Assembly: GCA_024277935.1 (NCBI GenBank)
Contig: JAJRUF010000100.1
Location: 1-39,489 of the forward strand
From: Gammaproteobacteria bacterium
GTDB lineage: Bacteria; Pseudomonadota; Gammaproteobacteria; Methylococcales; Methylomonadaceae
Length of the DNA stretch: 39,489 nt
Direction of reading: 5' to 3'
Both the position numbers and the translations under genes were made by a program. The notes beneath the pieces were generated by a model. It saw only the letters and a list, made by a program, of their open reading frames with translations. It was not told where the DNA came from and ran no database searches. Shown here in pieces: positions 8,986-17,446 of this stretch (its first letter is position 1; each line of letters starts with the position of its first letter).

Positions 8986-9603
8986 ATGAATAAACAATAC
9001 AAAGCACACCCTTGGCACGGCATTAGTGCCGGAGAAAAGTCTCCAGAAGTAGTGACTGCATTTATAGAAATCGTACCTACTGATACTGTCAAATATGAAA
9101 TTGATAAAGAAACGGGCTATTTAAAAGTGGATAGGCCACAAAAATTCTCAAATGCAATTCCTACTCTTTATGGCTTTATTCCACAAACGTATTGTGCTGA
9201 AAAAGTGGCAGAATTTTCCAGAGATAATGCCCATGGTGCGGAGGTTATAAAAGGAGATGGAGACCCACTGGATATTTGCGTTTTAAGTGAGCGTAGTGTG
9301 ACCCATGGGAATATTATTTTACCTGCAATTCCTATTGGTGGTTTCAGGATGATTGACCACGGTGAAGCAGATGATAAAATTATTGCGGTGATGAAAGGGG
9401 ATGAATTTTATATGCAATGGAGTGATGTGTCAGATTGTCCTAAATCATATATTAATCGCTTAAAACACTATTTTTTAACCTATAAAAATTTGCCAGGAGA
9501 GAAGAGTGTCTGTCAAATTACTGATGTCTATGGGCGAGAAGAGGCGCTTGAGGTAATTCGCCGTTCACAGGCCGATTATAAAACTTATATAGAAAAAACG
9601 TAA
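8986..9603 (+). CDS. ppa: Inorganic pyrophosphatase, family I
   Basis: This soluble Mg-dependent enzyme hydrolyses pyrophosphate to phosphate and so drives biosynthetic reactions. The metal-binding signature GDGDPLDICVL is present, with further active-site residues in KYEIDKETGYLKVDR and YGFIPQTYC and the conserved lysine/tyrosine patch RLKHYFLTYKNLPG. At 205 residues it is slightly longer than the E. coli enzyme, with an N-terminal extension (HPWHGISAGE..) seen in one subgroup of family I. It heads a compact run of genes (yajD-like, tag, hugZ-like, rhodanese) with gaps of 2-10 bp or overlaps. Confidence 0.95.
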   Translation: MNKQYKAHPWHGISAGEKSPEVVTAFIEIVPTDTVKYEIDKETGYLKVDRPQKFSNAIPTLYGFIPQTYCAEKVAEFSRDNAHGAEVIKGDGDPLDICVLSERSVTHGNIILPAIPIGGFRMIDHGEADDKIIAVMKGDEFYMQWSDVSDCPKSYINRLKHYFLTYKNLPGEKSVCQITDVYGREEALEVIRRSQADYKTYIEKT

Positions 9604-9613
9604 TAGAATTAAA

Positions 9614-9982
9614 ATGACTAAAGCACAAACAGCAGATGATATTATTGCCCAAGCACGAAAATATAAAGAGGGGCGTGAGAAAAACTATCGAGAAAAAGCG
9701 CTAAAGCTTTATCCTTGGGTTTGTGGCCGTTGCGCGCGTGAGTTTACCCATGCAAATTTAACTGAATTAACAGTGCATCATAGAAATCATAATCATGATG
9801 ATAACCCCGAAGACGGTAGTAATTGGGAGTTACTCTGCCTTTATTGCCATGATAATGAGCATTCTAGGTTTGAAGAGCAAGTCCGTTATGGGACTGATGT
9901 TGCCTCTAAGGCTGAAGACCACGGTGCTGATGCAACATTTAATCCCTTTGCAGATTTAAAAAGCATGATGAAAAAAGAGTAG
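9614..9982 (+). CDS. yajD: YajD-family HNH nuclease
   Basis: This small protein has an HNH fold held by a four-Cys zinc site: Cys37 and Cys40 (CGRC), Cys75 and Cys78 (CLYC). The catalytic motif is HHRNHNHDD (His55/56), followed by Asn70 and the terminal CHDNEHSR. Its length of 122 matches E. coli YajD (about 115), whose cellular role is not known; nuclease activity is inferred from the fold. It lies between ppa and the repair glycosylase gene tag, 2 bp before the latter, hinting at a DNA maintenance role. Confidence 0.87.
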   Translation: MTKAQTADDIIAQARKYKEGREKNYREKALKLYPWVCGRCAREFTHANLTELTVHHRNHNHDDNPEDGSNWELLCLYCHDNEHSRFEEQVRYGTDVASKAEDHGADATFNPFADLKSMMKKE

Positions 9983-9984
9983 CA

Positions 9985-10554
9985 ATGCAAAAATGTCAGT
10001 GGGCACTTGCATCAAAATCAGAAGAACAATATCACGATAATGAATGGGGAGTTGCTATTTATGATGACCGTTTATTATTTGAGTTTTTGATTTTAGAAGG
10101 GGCTCAAGCTGGGTTAAGCTGGGCAACTATCTTAAATAAAAGACAAAACTATAGGCTAGCATTTGATTATTTTGATGCTGCAAAAATAGCACTTTATCAA
10201 ACCTATAAAATTGAACAGTTATTAAATAACCAGGGGATTGTGCGTAACAAGCTGAAAATTAAGGCGGCTATAAGTAATGCGCAAGCTTTTTTAGAAATTC
10301 AGCAGCAAGAAGGTGGTTTTAAGCAATATATATGGCAATTTGTACATGGGAAAATGATTCAAAATCATTGGCAACATGCAAGTCAAATCCCCGTTTCTAC
10401 AATAGAATCAGAACAAATGAGTAAGAGTCTAAAGCAAAAAGGGTTTAAGTTTGTTGGCCCTACAATTTGTTATGCTTATATGCAAGCCGTAGGAATGGTC
10501 AATGATCATACTGTAGATTGTTTTAGGCACAGCCAACTTATAAAAGAAAAATAA
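9985..10554 (+). CDS. tag: DNA-3-methyladenine glycosylase I (Tag)
   Basis: This base-excision enzyme removes 3-methyladenine from alkylated DNA. The zinc ligands known for E. coli Tag occur at the same positions here: Cys4, His17, His175 and Cys179. The catalytic Glu38 lies in LILEGAQAGLSW. The length of 189 is usual. The stop overlaps the next gene's start by one base (TAATG), so it is translationally coupled to the hugZ-like gene. Confidence 0.95.
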   Translation: MQKCQWALASKSEEQYHDNEWGVAIYDDRLLFEFLILEGAQAGLSWATILNKRQNYRLAFDYFDAAKIALYQTYKIEQLLNNQGIVRNKLKIKAAISNAQAFLEIQQQEGGFKQYIWQFVHGKMIQNHWQHASQIPVSTIESEQMSKSLKQKGFKFVGPTICYAYMQAVGMVNDHTVDCFRHSQLIKEK

Positions 10555-11042
10555 TGGATATATTGAGTCAAAATAAGCACAATAAAAGTTATCAGCAACT
10601 TATTCAGTCTCAGAAAACACTTATACTCTCGACCGTAAATGCAGAAAACAAACCTGAATCTAGCTATGCGCCTTACACAAGAGATGAACAGGGTGTGTTC
10701 TATATCTATGTCAGTGAATTGGCAACACATACTCAAAATATGCTGAAAACCACATCGGCCAGTATTCTTTTTATCCAACCAGAAAATGAATGTAAAAACC
10801 TTTTCGCACGAAAAAGGGTGGTCTTTAGCTGTGCAATTAAGGAAGTCAAAGTCCAAGATGAGTGTTATTATAAGCAAATGCTAATAATGAAAGAGACGTT
10901 TGGTGAAACGATTGAGTTATTACAGAGCTTGTCAGATTTTCATTTATTAGTTTTAACACCGGTTAATGGAAAATATATTGCTGGTTTTGGTAAAACTTTT
11001 CCTATTAATATGGATACTAACTCACTGCAGTTTGAAAATTAG
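10554..11042 (+). CDS. HugZ-like pyridoxamine 5'-phosphate oxidase-fold protein (heme utilization)
   Basis: This 162-residue split-barrel protein resembles HugZ, the heme-degrading oxygenase family. Visible signs are the N-terminal LILSTVNAENKPESSYAPY strand pair, the ARKRVVFSC segment and the C-terminal LVLTPVNGKYIAGFGKTF that ends HugZ-type proteins. HugZ members are normally 250 or more residues with an extra DUF2470 domain; this short form lacks it, so activity could be heme binding or flavin chemistry instead. It is coupled to tag by a 1-base overlap and followed 6 bp later by the rhodanese lipoprotein gene. Confidence 0.72.
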   Translation: MDILSQNKHNKSYQQLIQSQKTLILSTVNAENKPESSYAPYTRDEQGVFYIYVSELATHTQNMLKTTSASILFIQPENECKNLFARKRVVFSCAIKEVKVQDECYYKQMLIMKETFGETIELLQSLSDFHLLVLTPVNGKYIAGFGKTFPINMDTNSLQFEN

Positions 11043-11048
11043 CACAAA

Positions 11049-11429
11049 ATGAATAAACTATTATTGCTTATTACTCTTAATCTTTTTTTATTGGGCTGTA
11101 CAACAACAGGAGAAGGCTATATGCAACAAGCTGAATTACTGGATAAAATAAATAAAGGTGAAGCGCCTGTTATTGTTGATGTTCGGTCAACTGCAGAATA
11201 TCAGTCTGGCCATGTGCCTGGTGCAATTCATATCCCCTTTTGGACTGCTTTTACAACGGATAAGATGGATACCTATCATAAAGATGATGTGATTGTATTA
11301 TATTGTGCTCATGGCCCCAGAGCAGGTATTGCAAAATTAGCTTTATATTTTGCTGGCTTTAACAAGCTCAACTATTTATCTGGACATATGACGGGGTGGA
11401 CAAAAGCTAAGTTGCCTGTTGAATATTGA
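11049..11429 (+). CDS. Rhodanese-domain lipoprotein
   Basis: This is an exported lipoprotein with a lipobox LLGC (Cys17) after a hydrophobic signal. A single rhodanese domain follows (VIVDVRSTAEYQSGHVPGAI). The active-site Cys86 lies in YCAHGPRAG, so it is a catalytically plausible sulfurtransferase rather than a dead copy. It would act in the periplasm, attached to the membrane. It is the last gene of the ppa-to-rhodanese run; the repeat pair after it may end transcription. Confidence 0.85.
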   Translation: MNKLLLLITLNLFLLGCTTTGEGYMQQAELLDKINKGEAPVIVDVRSTAEYQSGHVPGAIHIPFWTAFTTDKMDTYHKDDVIVLYCAHGPRAGIAKLALYFAGFNKLNYLSGHMTGWTKAKLPVEY

Positions 11430-11435
11430 TGTTTC

Positions 11436-11511
11436 TGTAGGATGTGCCGACGTTAGGAGGGGCATCAAACGAAGTTTAGCTGATGTGCTTCGTTCCTCAG
11501 CACATCCTACA
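11436..11511. repeat. Inverted pair of GTAGGATG-type repeats
   Basis: A left copy (11436-11467, starts TGTAGGATGTGCCGACG) and a right copy (11480-11511, ends CAGCACATCCTACA) face each other, forming a large hairpin with a 12-base centre. The arms match well at the outer 12-14 bases and less inside. It lies between the rhodanese gene and dacB and probably acts as a terminator. Confidence 0.7.
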
Positions 11512-11570
11512 ATGATGTGCTTATTTTCTCACACTAAAAAGTGTAAGCTACTTTAGGGGTAAAATGAAAG

Positions 11571-12812
11571 ATGCCTAAAAAGTATATTGTTTTTCTATTA
11601 TGGTTTGTTTCCTCGGCTTGTTTTGCAGGAAATGCTTTAAAAGAATTTTCCAGCCTGAAAAATTCAGGTTTACTTATGGTAGGTAAACAAGGGCAGTCAA
11701 TTATATCCGACCATGCCAATACCCCGTTTACCCCAGCATCAACCACAAAATTAATCACAGCATGGTTAGCGTTAAAGCATTGGGGAGGGAATTATCATTT
11801 TAAGACCCAATTTTATTTAGATAAGACTAACCATACGCTTTGGGTAAAAGGCAGTGGCGATCCTTTTTTAGTTTCTGAAGAATTAAAAGTTCTGGCAAAG
11901 AATCTCCGTAAACATGGTTTAAAACGGGTTGATACCATTGCTTTAGATAACTCTTTATTTAAGTCAAATATGACTTTGCCAGGTACCGGGCAGACGAATA
12001 ACCCGTACGATGCGGTTCCTTCAGCGCTTGCCGCTAATTTTAATACTATTTACATAAAAAAAATCAATGGAAAAGTGGTTTCAGCCGAGTCTCAAACTCC
12101 ACTAACAGCTTATGCGAGAAGTTTTGCAAAGCAAATAAAGAGTGCCCCATTAAGAGTCAATACAGGCCCAAATCCTGTTGATGCCGAGCAGTATTTTGCT
12201 GAGTTATTGGCTGCGTTTCTAAGTAAAGAAGGTGTAAAAGTAGGGAAAGGTGTGGTTAGGGGGAAGGTGACTAAGCAGTCTCTTTTTTATACCCACACCA
12301 ATAGTAAATCTTTGGCTGAAATGATTCGTGCGATGATGAAATACTCAACTAATTTTCTTGCTAATCAATTGATTTTAGTGTTGAGTGCCGAGCAATATCA
12401 ACGTCCTGCAAATAGAGCTGATGTTCAGCAATATATGCATCAAACACTAAAAAAGGTATTTCGGTGGAGTAACTTTACCATAAAAGACGGGGCCGGTTTA
12501 TCACGGGGCAACCGTTTATCTCCCCAGCAGTTAGCTGAACTGCTACAAGCTTTTAGGCCTTGGAAAAATTTATTGCCTGAAATTGAAACAAATATTTTTG
12601 CAAAATCAGGAACAATGAATGGTATTAGCACGCTTGCTGGCTATATTGTTGATAAAAAAGTTTGGCAAGCTTTCGCCATTATGATGAATCAACCAGTACC
12701 TTACAAGTTAAGAAACCATATTGCATTGGAACTGGCAAAGCTGAAGGTAAGGAACGTGCATGGAATAACTTCCCGAAATTATAACATAGGATTTTTGTTT
12801 AAGATGGAATGA
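11571..12812 (+). CDS. dacB: D-alanyl-D-alanine carboxypeptidase/endopeptidase (PBP4, DacB)
   Basis: This periplasmic peptidoglycan enzyme removes the terminal D-Ala or cuts cross-links. It has a signal peptide (1-19, ending ACFA). The penicillin-binding motifs are complete: STTK (57-60, nucleophile Ser57), STN (259-261) and KSGT (345-348, the KTG box). The 413 residues are shorter than E. coli PBP4 because the inserted middle domain is reduced. The last 19 codons (from Asn395) are encoded by an inserted 160-bp repeat: joining the sequence across one TAA of the flanking duplication restores a stop right after Arg394. The catalytic domain is untouched, so function is probably kept. Confidence 0.93.
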   Translation: MPKKYIVFLLWFVSSACFAGNALKEFSSLKNSGLLMVGKQGQSIISDHANTPFTPASTTKLITAWLALKHWGGNYHFKTQFYLDKTNHTLWVKGSGDPFLVSEELKVLAKNLRKHGLKRVDTIALDNSLFKSNMTLPGTGQTNNPYDAVPSALAANFNTIYIKKINGKVVSAESQTPLTAYARSFAKQIKSAPLRVNTGPNPVDAEQYFAELLAAFLSKEGVKVGKGVVRGKVTKQSLFYTHTNSKSLAEMIRAMMKYSTNFLANQLILVLSAEQYQRPANRADVQQYMHQTLKKVFRWSNFTIKDGAGLSRGNRLSPQQLAELLQAFRPWKNLLPEIETNIFAKSGTMNGISTLAGYIVDKKVWQAFAIMMNQPVPYKLRNHIALELAKLKVRNVHGITSRNYNIGFLFKME

Positions 12813-12910
12813 TCTCATGAGGCGCATAGCTGGCTACGCAACGAATGAGACCACTTCATTTGGAGCAAAAAGACAAGTTAGAAATCGGGAAGTTGTTTCA
12901 TGTACGTTCC
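12751..12910 (+). repeat. 160-bp structured repeat, copy 1 (MITE-like)
   Basis: Near-perfect terminal inverted repeats of 26 bp (12751-12776 and 12885-12910; 23 matches, and the three differences would be G-U pairs in plus-strand RNA) enclose a core with GGCGCATAG and GCTACGCAAC. It is flanked by a TAA direct duplication (12748-12750, 12911-12913). The same core and layout occur at 23423-23578 and 30191-30347. It is inserted in the last codons of dacB and reaches almost to the ubiC stop. Confidence 0.85.
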
Positions 12911-12920
12911 TAAGGTAATT

Positions 12921-13481
12921 TTAAACTTCCAATGCACCTGGCATAAAAAACTCGCTGACTAGCATTTTTTGCTTTTGAATAGCGTAGACTGTTCTTCTTC
13001 CCCAAACGTATGGTTCTATATTAACTCGGTTAGTGAGTTGTTCGGTCCATAAAGAATAAGGGATATAACTGATATTTAGGTCTAAACGTTCTAATTTTGG
13101 GTAGGCAAAAATAACCTCCCCTAAGGGCCGTGTACCAAGATGTGATAAATTTCGCTTGGCTATTTTTATGGTCTTTTCTGGGAGAATGGTTCTGGCAAGG
13201 ATAAGCGGTTTACCATTGGCATGTAATAAAACCTCTCTAACTAAATTAAATTGTTGATGAGGTAAGTTAAGTAAATCACATTCGCTTAGAAACGCAGGTT
13301 TCCAGCGATGAAATAAAATTTCAACAGCAAAGTTATTACCGTAAGTATTTTTTAAACGGCGTGTTAATGAATTTTTTTCATAAACCCAGGAATGAACATT
13401 TTTTGGGAGTACTTGTTTAATACCAGGATATTTTTTTTTCCAATGAGGTTCTTGAGTGAATAAGAAACTGTTTTTGTGCAC
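12921..13481 (-). CDS. ubiC: Chorismate--pyruvate lyase (UbiC)
   Basis: UbiC splits chorismate into 4-hydroxybenzoate and pyruvate, the first step of ubiquinone synthesis. Family hallmarks are VREVLLHANGKPLILARTILP in the middle, LGTRPLGEVIF, then WGRRTVYAI and LLVSEFF-like at the end. The 186 residues fit the family. It starts with GTG, 7 bp after recG, with AGGTG-type sequence close by, and ends the ridA-recG-ubiC operon. It converges on dacB, with repeat copy 1 between them. Confidence 0.88.
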   Translation of the reverse strand: MHKNSFLFTQEPHWKKKYPGIKQVLPKNVHSWVYEKNSLTRRLKNTYGNNFAVEILFHRWKPAFLSECDLLNLPHQQFNLVREVLLHANGKPLILARTILPEKTIKIAKRNLSHLGTRPLGEVIFAYPKLERLDLNISYIPYSLWTEQLTNRVNIEPYVWGRRTVYAIQKQKMLVSEFFMPGALEV

Positions 13482-13487
13482 CTGTTT

Positions 13488-15563
13488 TTATACCTCGGAG
13501 TAAAGAGTTGTTTGGCCAAGCCAACGGTCAATTATAGCTTGGATAGCATTAGGATGTTGCTCAGAAATAATGCTGGCAGCTACTTGTACTTGGTTAACAA
13601 GAAGTATATCGCGTTCAAGGTTAGCAATTTTAAACTGCATTAAGCCGGTTTGCCGGGTACCCATAACATCACCTGGACCGCGTAATTCTAAATCCTTTTC
13701 TGCAATAACAAAGCCATCACTGCTTTCACGTAAGATACTTAATCTTTGTTTTCCCATATTTGATAAGGGGTTCTGGTACATCAGCAGGCAGAAGCTTTCC
13801 TGGTCGCCTCTACCAACTCGCCCACGTAACTGGTGAAGTTGCGAGAGGCCAAGTCTTTCCGGATTTTCTATAATCATTAAACTGGCATTTGGCACATCAA
13901 CACCGACTTCTATCACAGTTGTTGCTACTAATAAATCATAATGATGGTTTTTAAAACCTTGCATAATACTGTCTTTTTCAGCCGACTTCATTCGTCCATG
14001 CACTAAGGCAACACGAATATTTGGTAATGCTTCGGTCAAGTATTCAGCGGTTTTTTCAGCCGCTTCGCATTGCAAGACTTCTGATTCTTCAATCAGGGTG
14101 CAAACCCAATAAGTTTGGTTATTATTTGCCGTCCAATGATTAACTTTCTCAATGATCTGTTCGCGTCTTTCTGCAGGAATAACGCAAGTCATAACCGGTT
14201 CTCTACCAGGGGGTAACTCGTCAATAATAGAAATATCCAGGTCTGAATATTGCAACATGGCCAGTGTTCGTGGGATGGGGGTGGCAGTCATCACTAATTG
14301 ATGAGGACGGCTGTTATGGGTTTGGCCTTTTTCTCTTAAAGCTAAACGTTGGTGTACGCCAAAGCGGTGTTGCTCATCAATAATAATAAGACCTAATTGG
14401 TGAAATTTAACACTTTCCTGAAATAAAGCATGGGTACCTATAATAATACCGGCTGAACCCTCTTCTATAGCTGATAATATAGTTTTTCTGGCTTTGCCTT
14501 TAAGTTGCCCCGTTAAATAGGCTATATGCGTCTCACTGTTTTTAAACCATTGATTAAAGTTGCGATTGTGTTGTTCTGCTAATAATTCCGTTGGTGCCAT
14601 AATGGCCACTTGATAGTTGCTTGACAGTGCAAGTAAAGCAGCATAAGCGGCCACTACTGTTTTCCCCGAGCCAACATCTCCCTGGACTAACCTAAGCATG
14701 GGGTGGCTTGATTGACAGTCAGCAATAATTTCATCAATAACGCGGTATTGAGCATTAGTTAATTGAAAGGGAAGAGACTTTATAAAGTCTTTGGATTGTT
14801 CTTCTGTCGCTTTTAAGACAGGTGCTTGCCATTGTTTTACTGCTTGCTTATTGCTTAATAAAATCAGATGATGGGCAAGTAACTCCTCAAAAGCAAGGCG
14901 TTTTATGGCGGCTAAATTCCCTTGTTGCAATTGAGTAGTTGATTGTTGCTCAGGTTGGTGTAACTCCAGTAATGCCTGACTTAAAGAGGGGAAGTTGTAT
15001 TGCTTTAATATTTGTTGGGGTAAGCAATCTTTAAGTTGCTCTGGGTCTTGCTGATACAAAGTCAACGCTTGAGCTATTGCTTTTCTAACCGTGCTCTGAC
15101 GTAAGCCTTCAGTTAAGGGGTAGATAGGACTTAAGCAAGGTTCAGTAATATTATCAGTAGATGAAATAATTTTATATTCAGGGTGAACTATTTCTTTGCC
15201 TTGATAACCATAACGAATTTCGCCAAAGCAGCTTAACAGGGTGCCTGGACTTAAATCTAAACTTTGTTTAGCAGTAAAGTGAAAGAATTTTAAAGTGATA
15301 TAGCCCGTGTGGTCGCTGATTCTACAAACTAAACTTCGACGACCAGCGGGGGACACTTCTGTAAACTCAACTGTACCGCAAAATAGCACGGCCATACCCG
15401 GTGATAAGCTAGCAATGGGATATATTTTTGTACGGTCTTCATAGCGGTGGGGTAGGTGAAAAAGTAAGTCTTTTATACTTTGAATGCCCAGCTTTTTAAA
15501 GCGAATAACTGACTGAGGGCCAACACCAGATAATAATGATACGGGTTGTAGCAAGGTCTCCAT
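13488..15563 (-). CDS. recG: ATP-dependent DNA helicase RecG
   Basis: This branch-migrating helicase rescues stalled replication forks and processes Holliday junctions. The N-terminal wedge/OB domain (about 1-240) includes HLPHRYEDRT. The motor domains carry Walker A GDVGSGKT (about 290), the DEQH box (about 397, IIDEQHRFGV), MTATPIPRTLA and the arginine-finger region LRGRVGRGD (about 583). The C-terminal block has the RecG-specific RGPGDVMGTRQTG. The 691 residues are full length. It follows ridA by 9 bp, the standard gammaproteobacterial neighbourhood. Confidence 0.97.
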   Translation of the reverse strand: METLLQPVSLLSGVGPQSVIRFKKLGIQSIKDLLFHLPHRYEDRTKIYPIASLSPGMAVLFCGTVEFTEVSPAGRRSLVCRISDHTGYITLKFFHFTAKQSLDLSPGTLLSCFGEIRYGYQGKEIVHPEYKIISSTDNITEPCLSPIYPLTEGLRQSTVRKAIAQALTLYQQDPEQLKDCLPQQILKQYNFPSLSQALLELHQPEQQSTTQLQQGNLAAIKRLAFEELLAHHLILLSNKQAVKQWQAPVLKATEEQSKDFIKSLPFQLTNAQYRVIDEIIADCQSSHPMLRLVQGDVGSGKTVVAAYAALLALSSNYQVAIMAPTELLAEQHNRNFNQWFKNSETHIAYLTGQLKGKARKTILSAIEEGSAGIIIGTHALFQESVKFHQLGLIIIDEQHRFGVHQRLALREKGQTHNSRPHQLVMTATPIPRTLAMLQYSDLDISIIDELPPGREPVMTCVIPAERREQIIEKVNHWTANNNQTYWVCTLIEESEVLQCEAAEKTAEYLTEALPNIRVALVHGRMKSAEKDSIMQGFKNHHYDLLVATTVIEVGVDVPNASLMIIENPERLGLSQLHQLRGRVGRGDQESFCLLMYQNPLSNMGKQRLSILRESSDGFVIAEKDLELRGPGDVMGTRQTGLMQFKIANLERDILLVNQVQVAASIISEQHPNAIQAIIDRWLGQTTLYSEV

Positions 15564-15572
15564 GTAAATAGC

Positions 15573-15971
15573 TTAGCAGGTATAAATCTCTCTGATCATC
15601 ATAATTGCATCCATTTCCACCTCGGCATCTTTAGGTAATGCAGCAACACCTACAGCCGCACGAGCGGGGTATGATTGGGTAAAATATTCAGCCATGATTT
15701 CATTGACAATGGGGAAGTTTGATAAATCAGTTAAAAAAACATTTAATTTAACAATATCATCTAGGGAGCCACCAGAGGCTTCAGCAACGGCTTGTATATT
15801 ATCAAAAACTTGCCTGATATGATCAGAAATATCACCTTCAGTAATTTCCATGGTCTCTGGGTCTAACGGAATTTGCCCTGAAAGATAAACTGTATTGTCA
15901 ATTTTTATTGCTTGAGAGTATGTGCCAATCGCCTGGGGTGCTTTATTAGTTTGTATGATTTTTCTTGTCAT
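15573..15971 (-). CDS. ridA: 2-iminobutanoate/2-iminopropanoate deaminase (RidA)
   Basis: RidA hydrolyses reactive enamine/imine products of PLP enzymes such as threonine dehydratase. The 132 residues carry the full family pattern: [39 protein letters not shown] and [21 protein letters not shown], including the carboxylate-binding Arg. It is often found right after spoT; here a two-gene signalling cassette lies between them. Confidence 0.95.
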   Translation of the reverse strand: MTRKIIQTNKAPQAIGTYSQAIKIDNTVYLSGQIPLDPETMEITEGDISDHIRQVFDNIQAVAEASGGSLDDIVKLNVFLTDLSNFPIVNEIMAEYFTQSYPARAAVGVAALPKDAEVEMDAIMMIREIYTC

Positions 15972-16307
15972 TTTAGTCTTCTGCTTAAATATTTATGGCA
16001 TTATCATAGCTGACTGAAGACCTTGCTACAATCAAAATTAGTTAATCCAGCAGGTAACTGGGTATTGTATAGGTGTATAGTGTTTTTAGGGTGTGCTGAA
16101 TTTGTTGAATTAATGTAAAGCCAAGTAGAAAATGAATTATCAATAATAGCTGCATGATACAAGACAAATTTGTTTATAAGGCAACTAGCAACAAATAACT
16201 TTTTACTCTATTATTCTCATCCACCGCTATAATAGTCAATGTATAGCTTCACCACGTTATACTTAGGTTTGAGAAAATGCTTATTTCGTCAGGCTGTTTT
16301 AACACGA
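15972..16307. other. Intergenic region without a recognisable gene
   Basis: These 336 bases between the STAS-fusion gene and ridA (both minus strand) have no convincing reading frame. They are AT-rich and should hold the ridA operon promoter and the end of the signalling operon. I see no clear hairpin terminator. Confidence 0.5.
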
Positions 16308-17444
16308 TCAATCTATTGTATAACGCTCGTATACCAACTTTAACATTTTTAATTCACCCTCTTCAGGTTTACACCACCCCTCGAACTGGATATCTTCAAG
16401 AATTTTTTTCCCTTGTTCGTCATCAACCATTCCTTCTAAAGTTTTAATTAATTCATTAGCTTCTTGCTTCATATAAGGGGCTACACAAAAGTGATGGAAA
16501 GCAAAATCTGTTTTACTTTCATCTAAGATACGTATACTTTTTTTGCCAAAAGAAGATAGCCCAGCATAGGTTTTTTTTAGCATAAATAAAAGATCTGCTT
16601 TTTTTCGAATAAGTAGCTGTAATGCTTTAATTTCATTACCTGCAAATTGATAATTAAAGTTGCTGGAATCAAGACCATTTTCATCACACAGAAAACGCCC
16701 TAGTAAATTTACAAAACTACCTTCACTAGCCGTCACAACATTAACATTTTTAAAATCAGTCAACTCGCGACTATCATCTTGTCGAACTAAAATAACTACT
16801 TCATCCGCATCACCAATAGGGCGCAACAAGGGAATAAAACCTTTTTTGTGTATCATGGCACAGGCTTCAAAAGGCTTGGAAAAGTATAAATCAGTATTGC
16901 CTGATTTTTTATCTTGCTCCTGTTCAAAATGAATTGCTCTTTGCATGCGACGTTGTAAATAAGTATTAAACAGATACCAGCCGCTCAGTTGTGCCCCCGA
17001 CTGTAAACTGACCACAAAATTTAATTTAGCATTATCAGCAGGTTTACTAGAATCAGCTAATTTATCTGTACGACCTAGTGATTTAGGGCTAATAATTTTC
17101 TTACTATTAGGTGCGCTAACCCCTTTACTGTCACCCCCTTTTAGAAAACGTCCTAGTCCTGTGATTTTGAAGAGCATGTTGACCATGCGGTTAAGGTTTT
17201 TAATTTCAATCTTAATACTTTTACTTTCCCATTCCTCAAATATTTTAAGTAATAGAGAAAGCCCCATAGAATTAACTCGCTCAATGTTTTTAAAATCTAG
17301 CATAACTTTAGAGTTAGCCGGTATTTTATTGAATTCCTCTAAAGCTTGACTTGAGTGTGCATCAATTGAACCGATACAGTTGAAACAGTAATTATTATCG
17401 TTTTTAGAAATTAGTTTAATCGTTAATATATCTGAAAGTGCCAT
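16308..17444 (-). CDS. STAS domain fused to a cytoplasmic PhnD-like binding domain
   Basis: Residues 1-105 are a STAS (anti-anti-sigma type) domain: VMLDFKNIERVNSMGLSLLL places a candidate phospho-Ser at 59. After a polar linker (106-138), residues about 140-370 resemble a PhnD/SsuA-type periplasmic-binding fold (NFVVSLQSGAQLSGWYL; CAMIHKKGFIPLLRP; VVTASEGSFVNLLGRFL; ALQLLIRKKADLLFMLKK). There is no signal peptide, so the binding domain would be inside the cell. It starts 2 bp after the phosphatase gene with a good GGAGAG ribosome site. I infer partner switching: the upstream HATPase would phosphorylate Ser59, the SpoIIE domain would remove the phosphate, and the PhnD-like part would sense a ligand or a protein. 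The output is unknown. Confidence 0.72.
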   Translation of the reverse strand: MALSDILTIKLISKNDNNYCFNCIGSIDAHSSQALEEFNKIPANSKVMLDFKNIERVNSMGLSLLLKIFEEWESKSIKIEIKNLNRMVNMLFKITGLGRFLKGGDSKGVSAPNSKKIISPKSLGRTDKLADSSKPADNAKLNFVVSLQSGAQLSGWYLFNTYLQRRMQRAIHFEQEQDKKSGNTDLYFSKPFEACAMIHKKGFIPLLRPIGDADEVVILVRQDDSRELTDFKNVNVVTASEGSFVNLLGRFLCDENGLDSSNFNYQFAGNEIKALQLLIRKKADLLFMLKKTYAGLSSFGKKSIRILDESKTDFAFHHFCVAPYMKQEANELIKTLEGMVDDEQGKKILEDIQFEGWCKPEEGELKMLKLVYERYTID

Positions 17445-17446
17445 GA

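Noticed and set aside
13570-13836. Plus-strand frame inside recG, and similar antisense frames elsewhere (for example 16660-16932, 25447-25725, 34857-35204)
   Set aside because: They mirror well-supported genes, have no ribosome sites and their translations look like no protein family.
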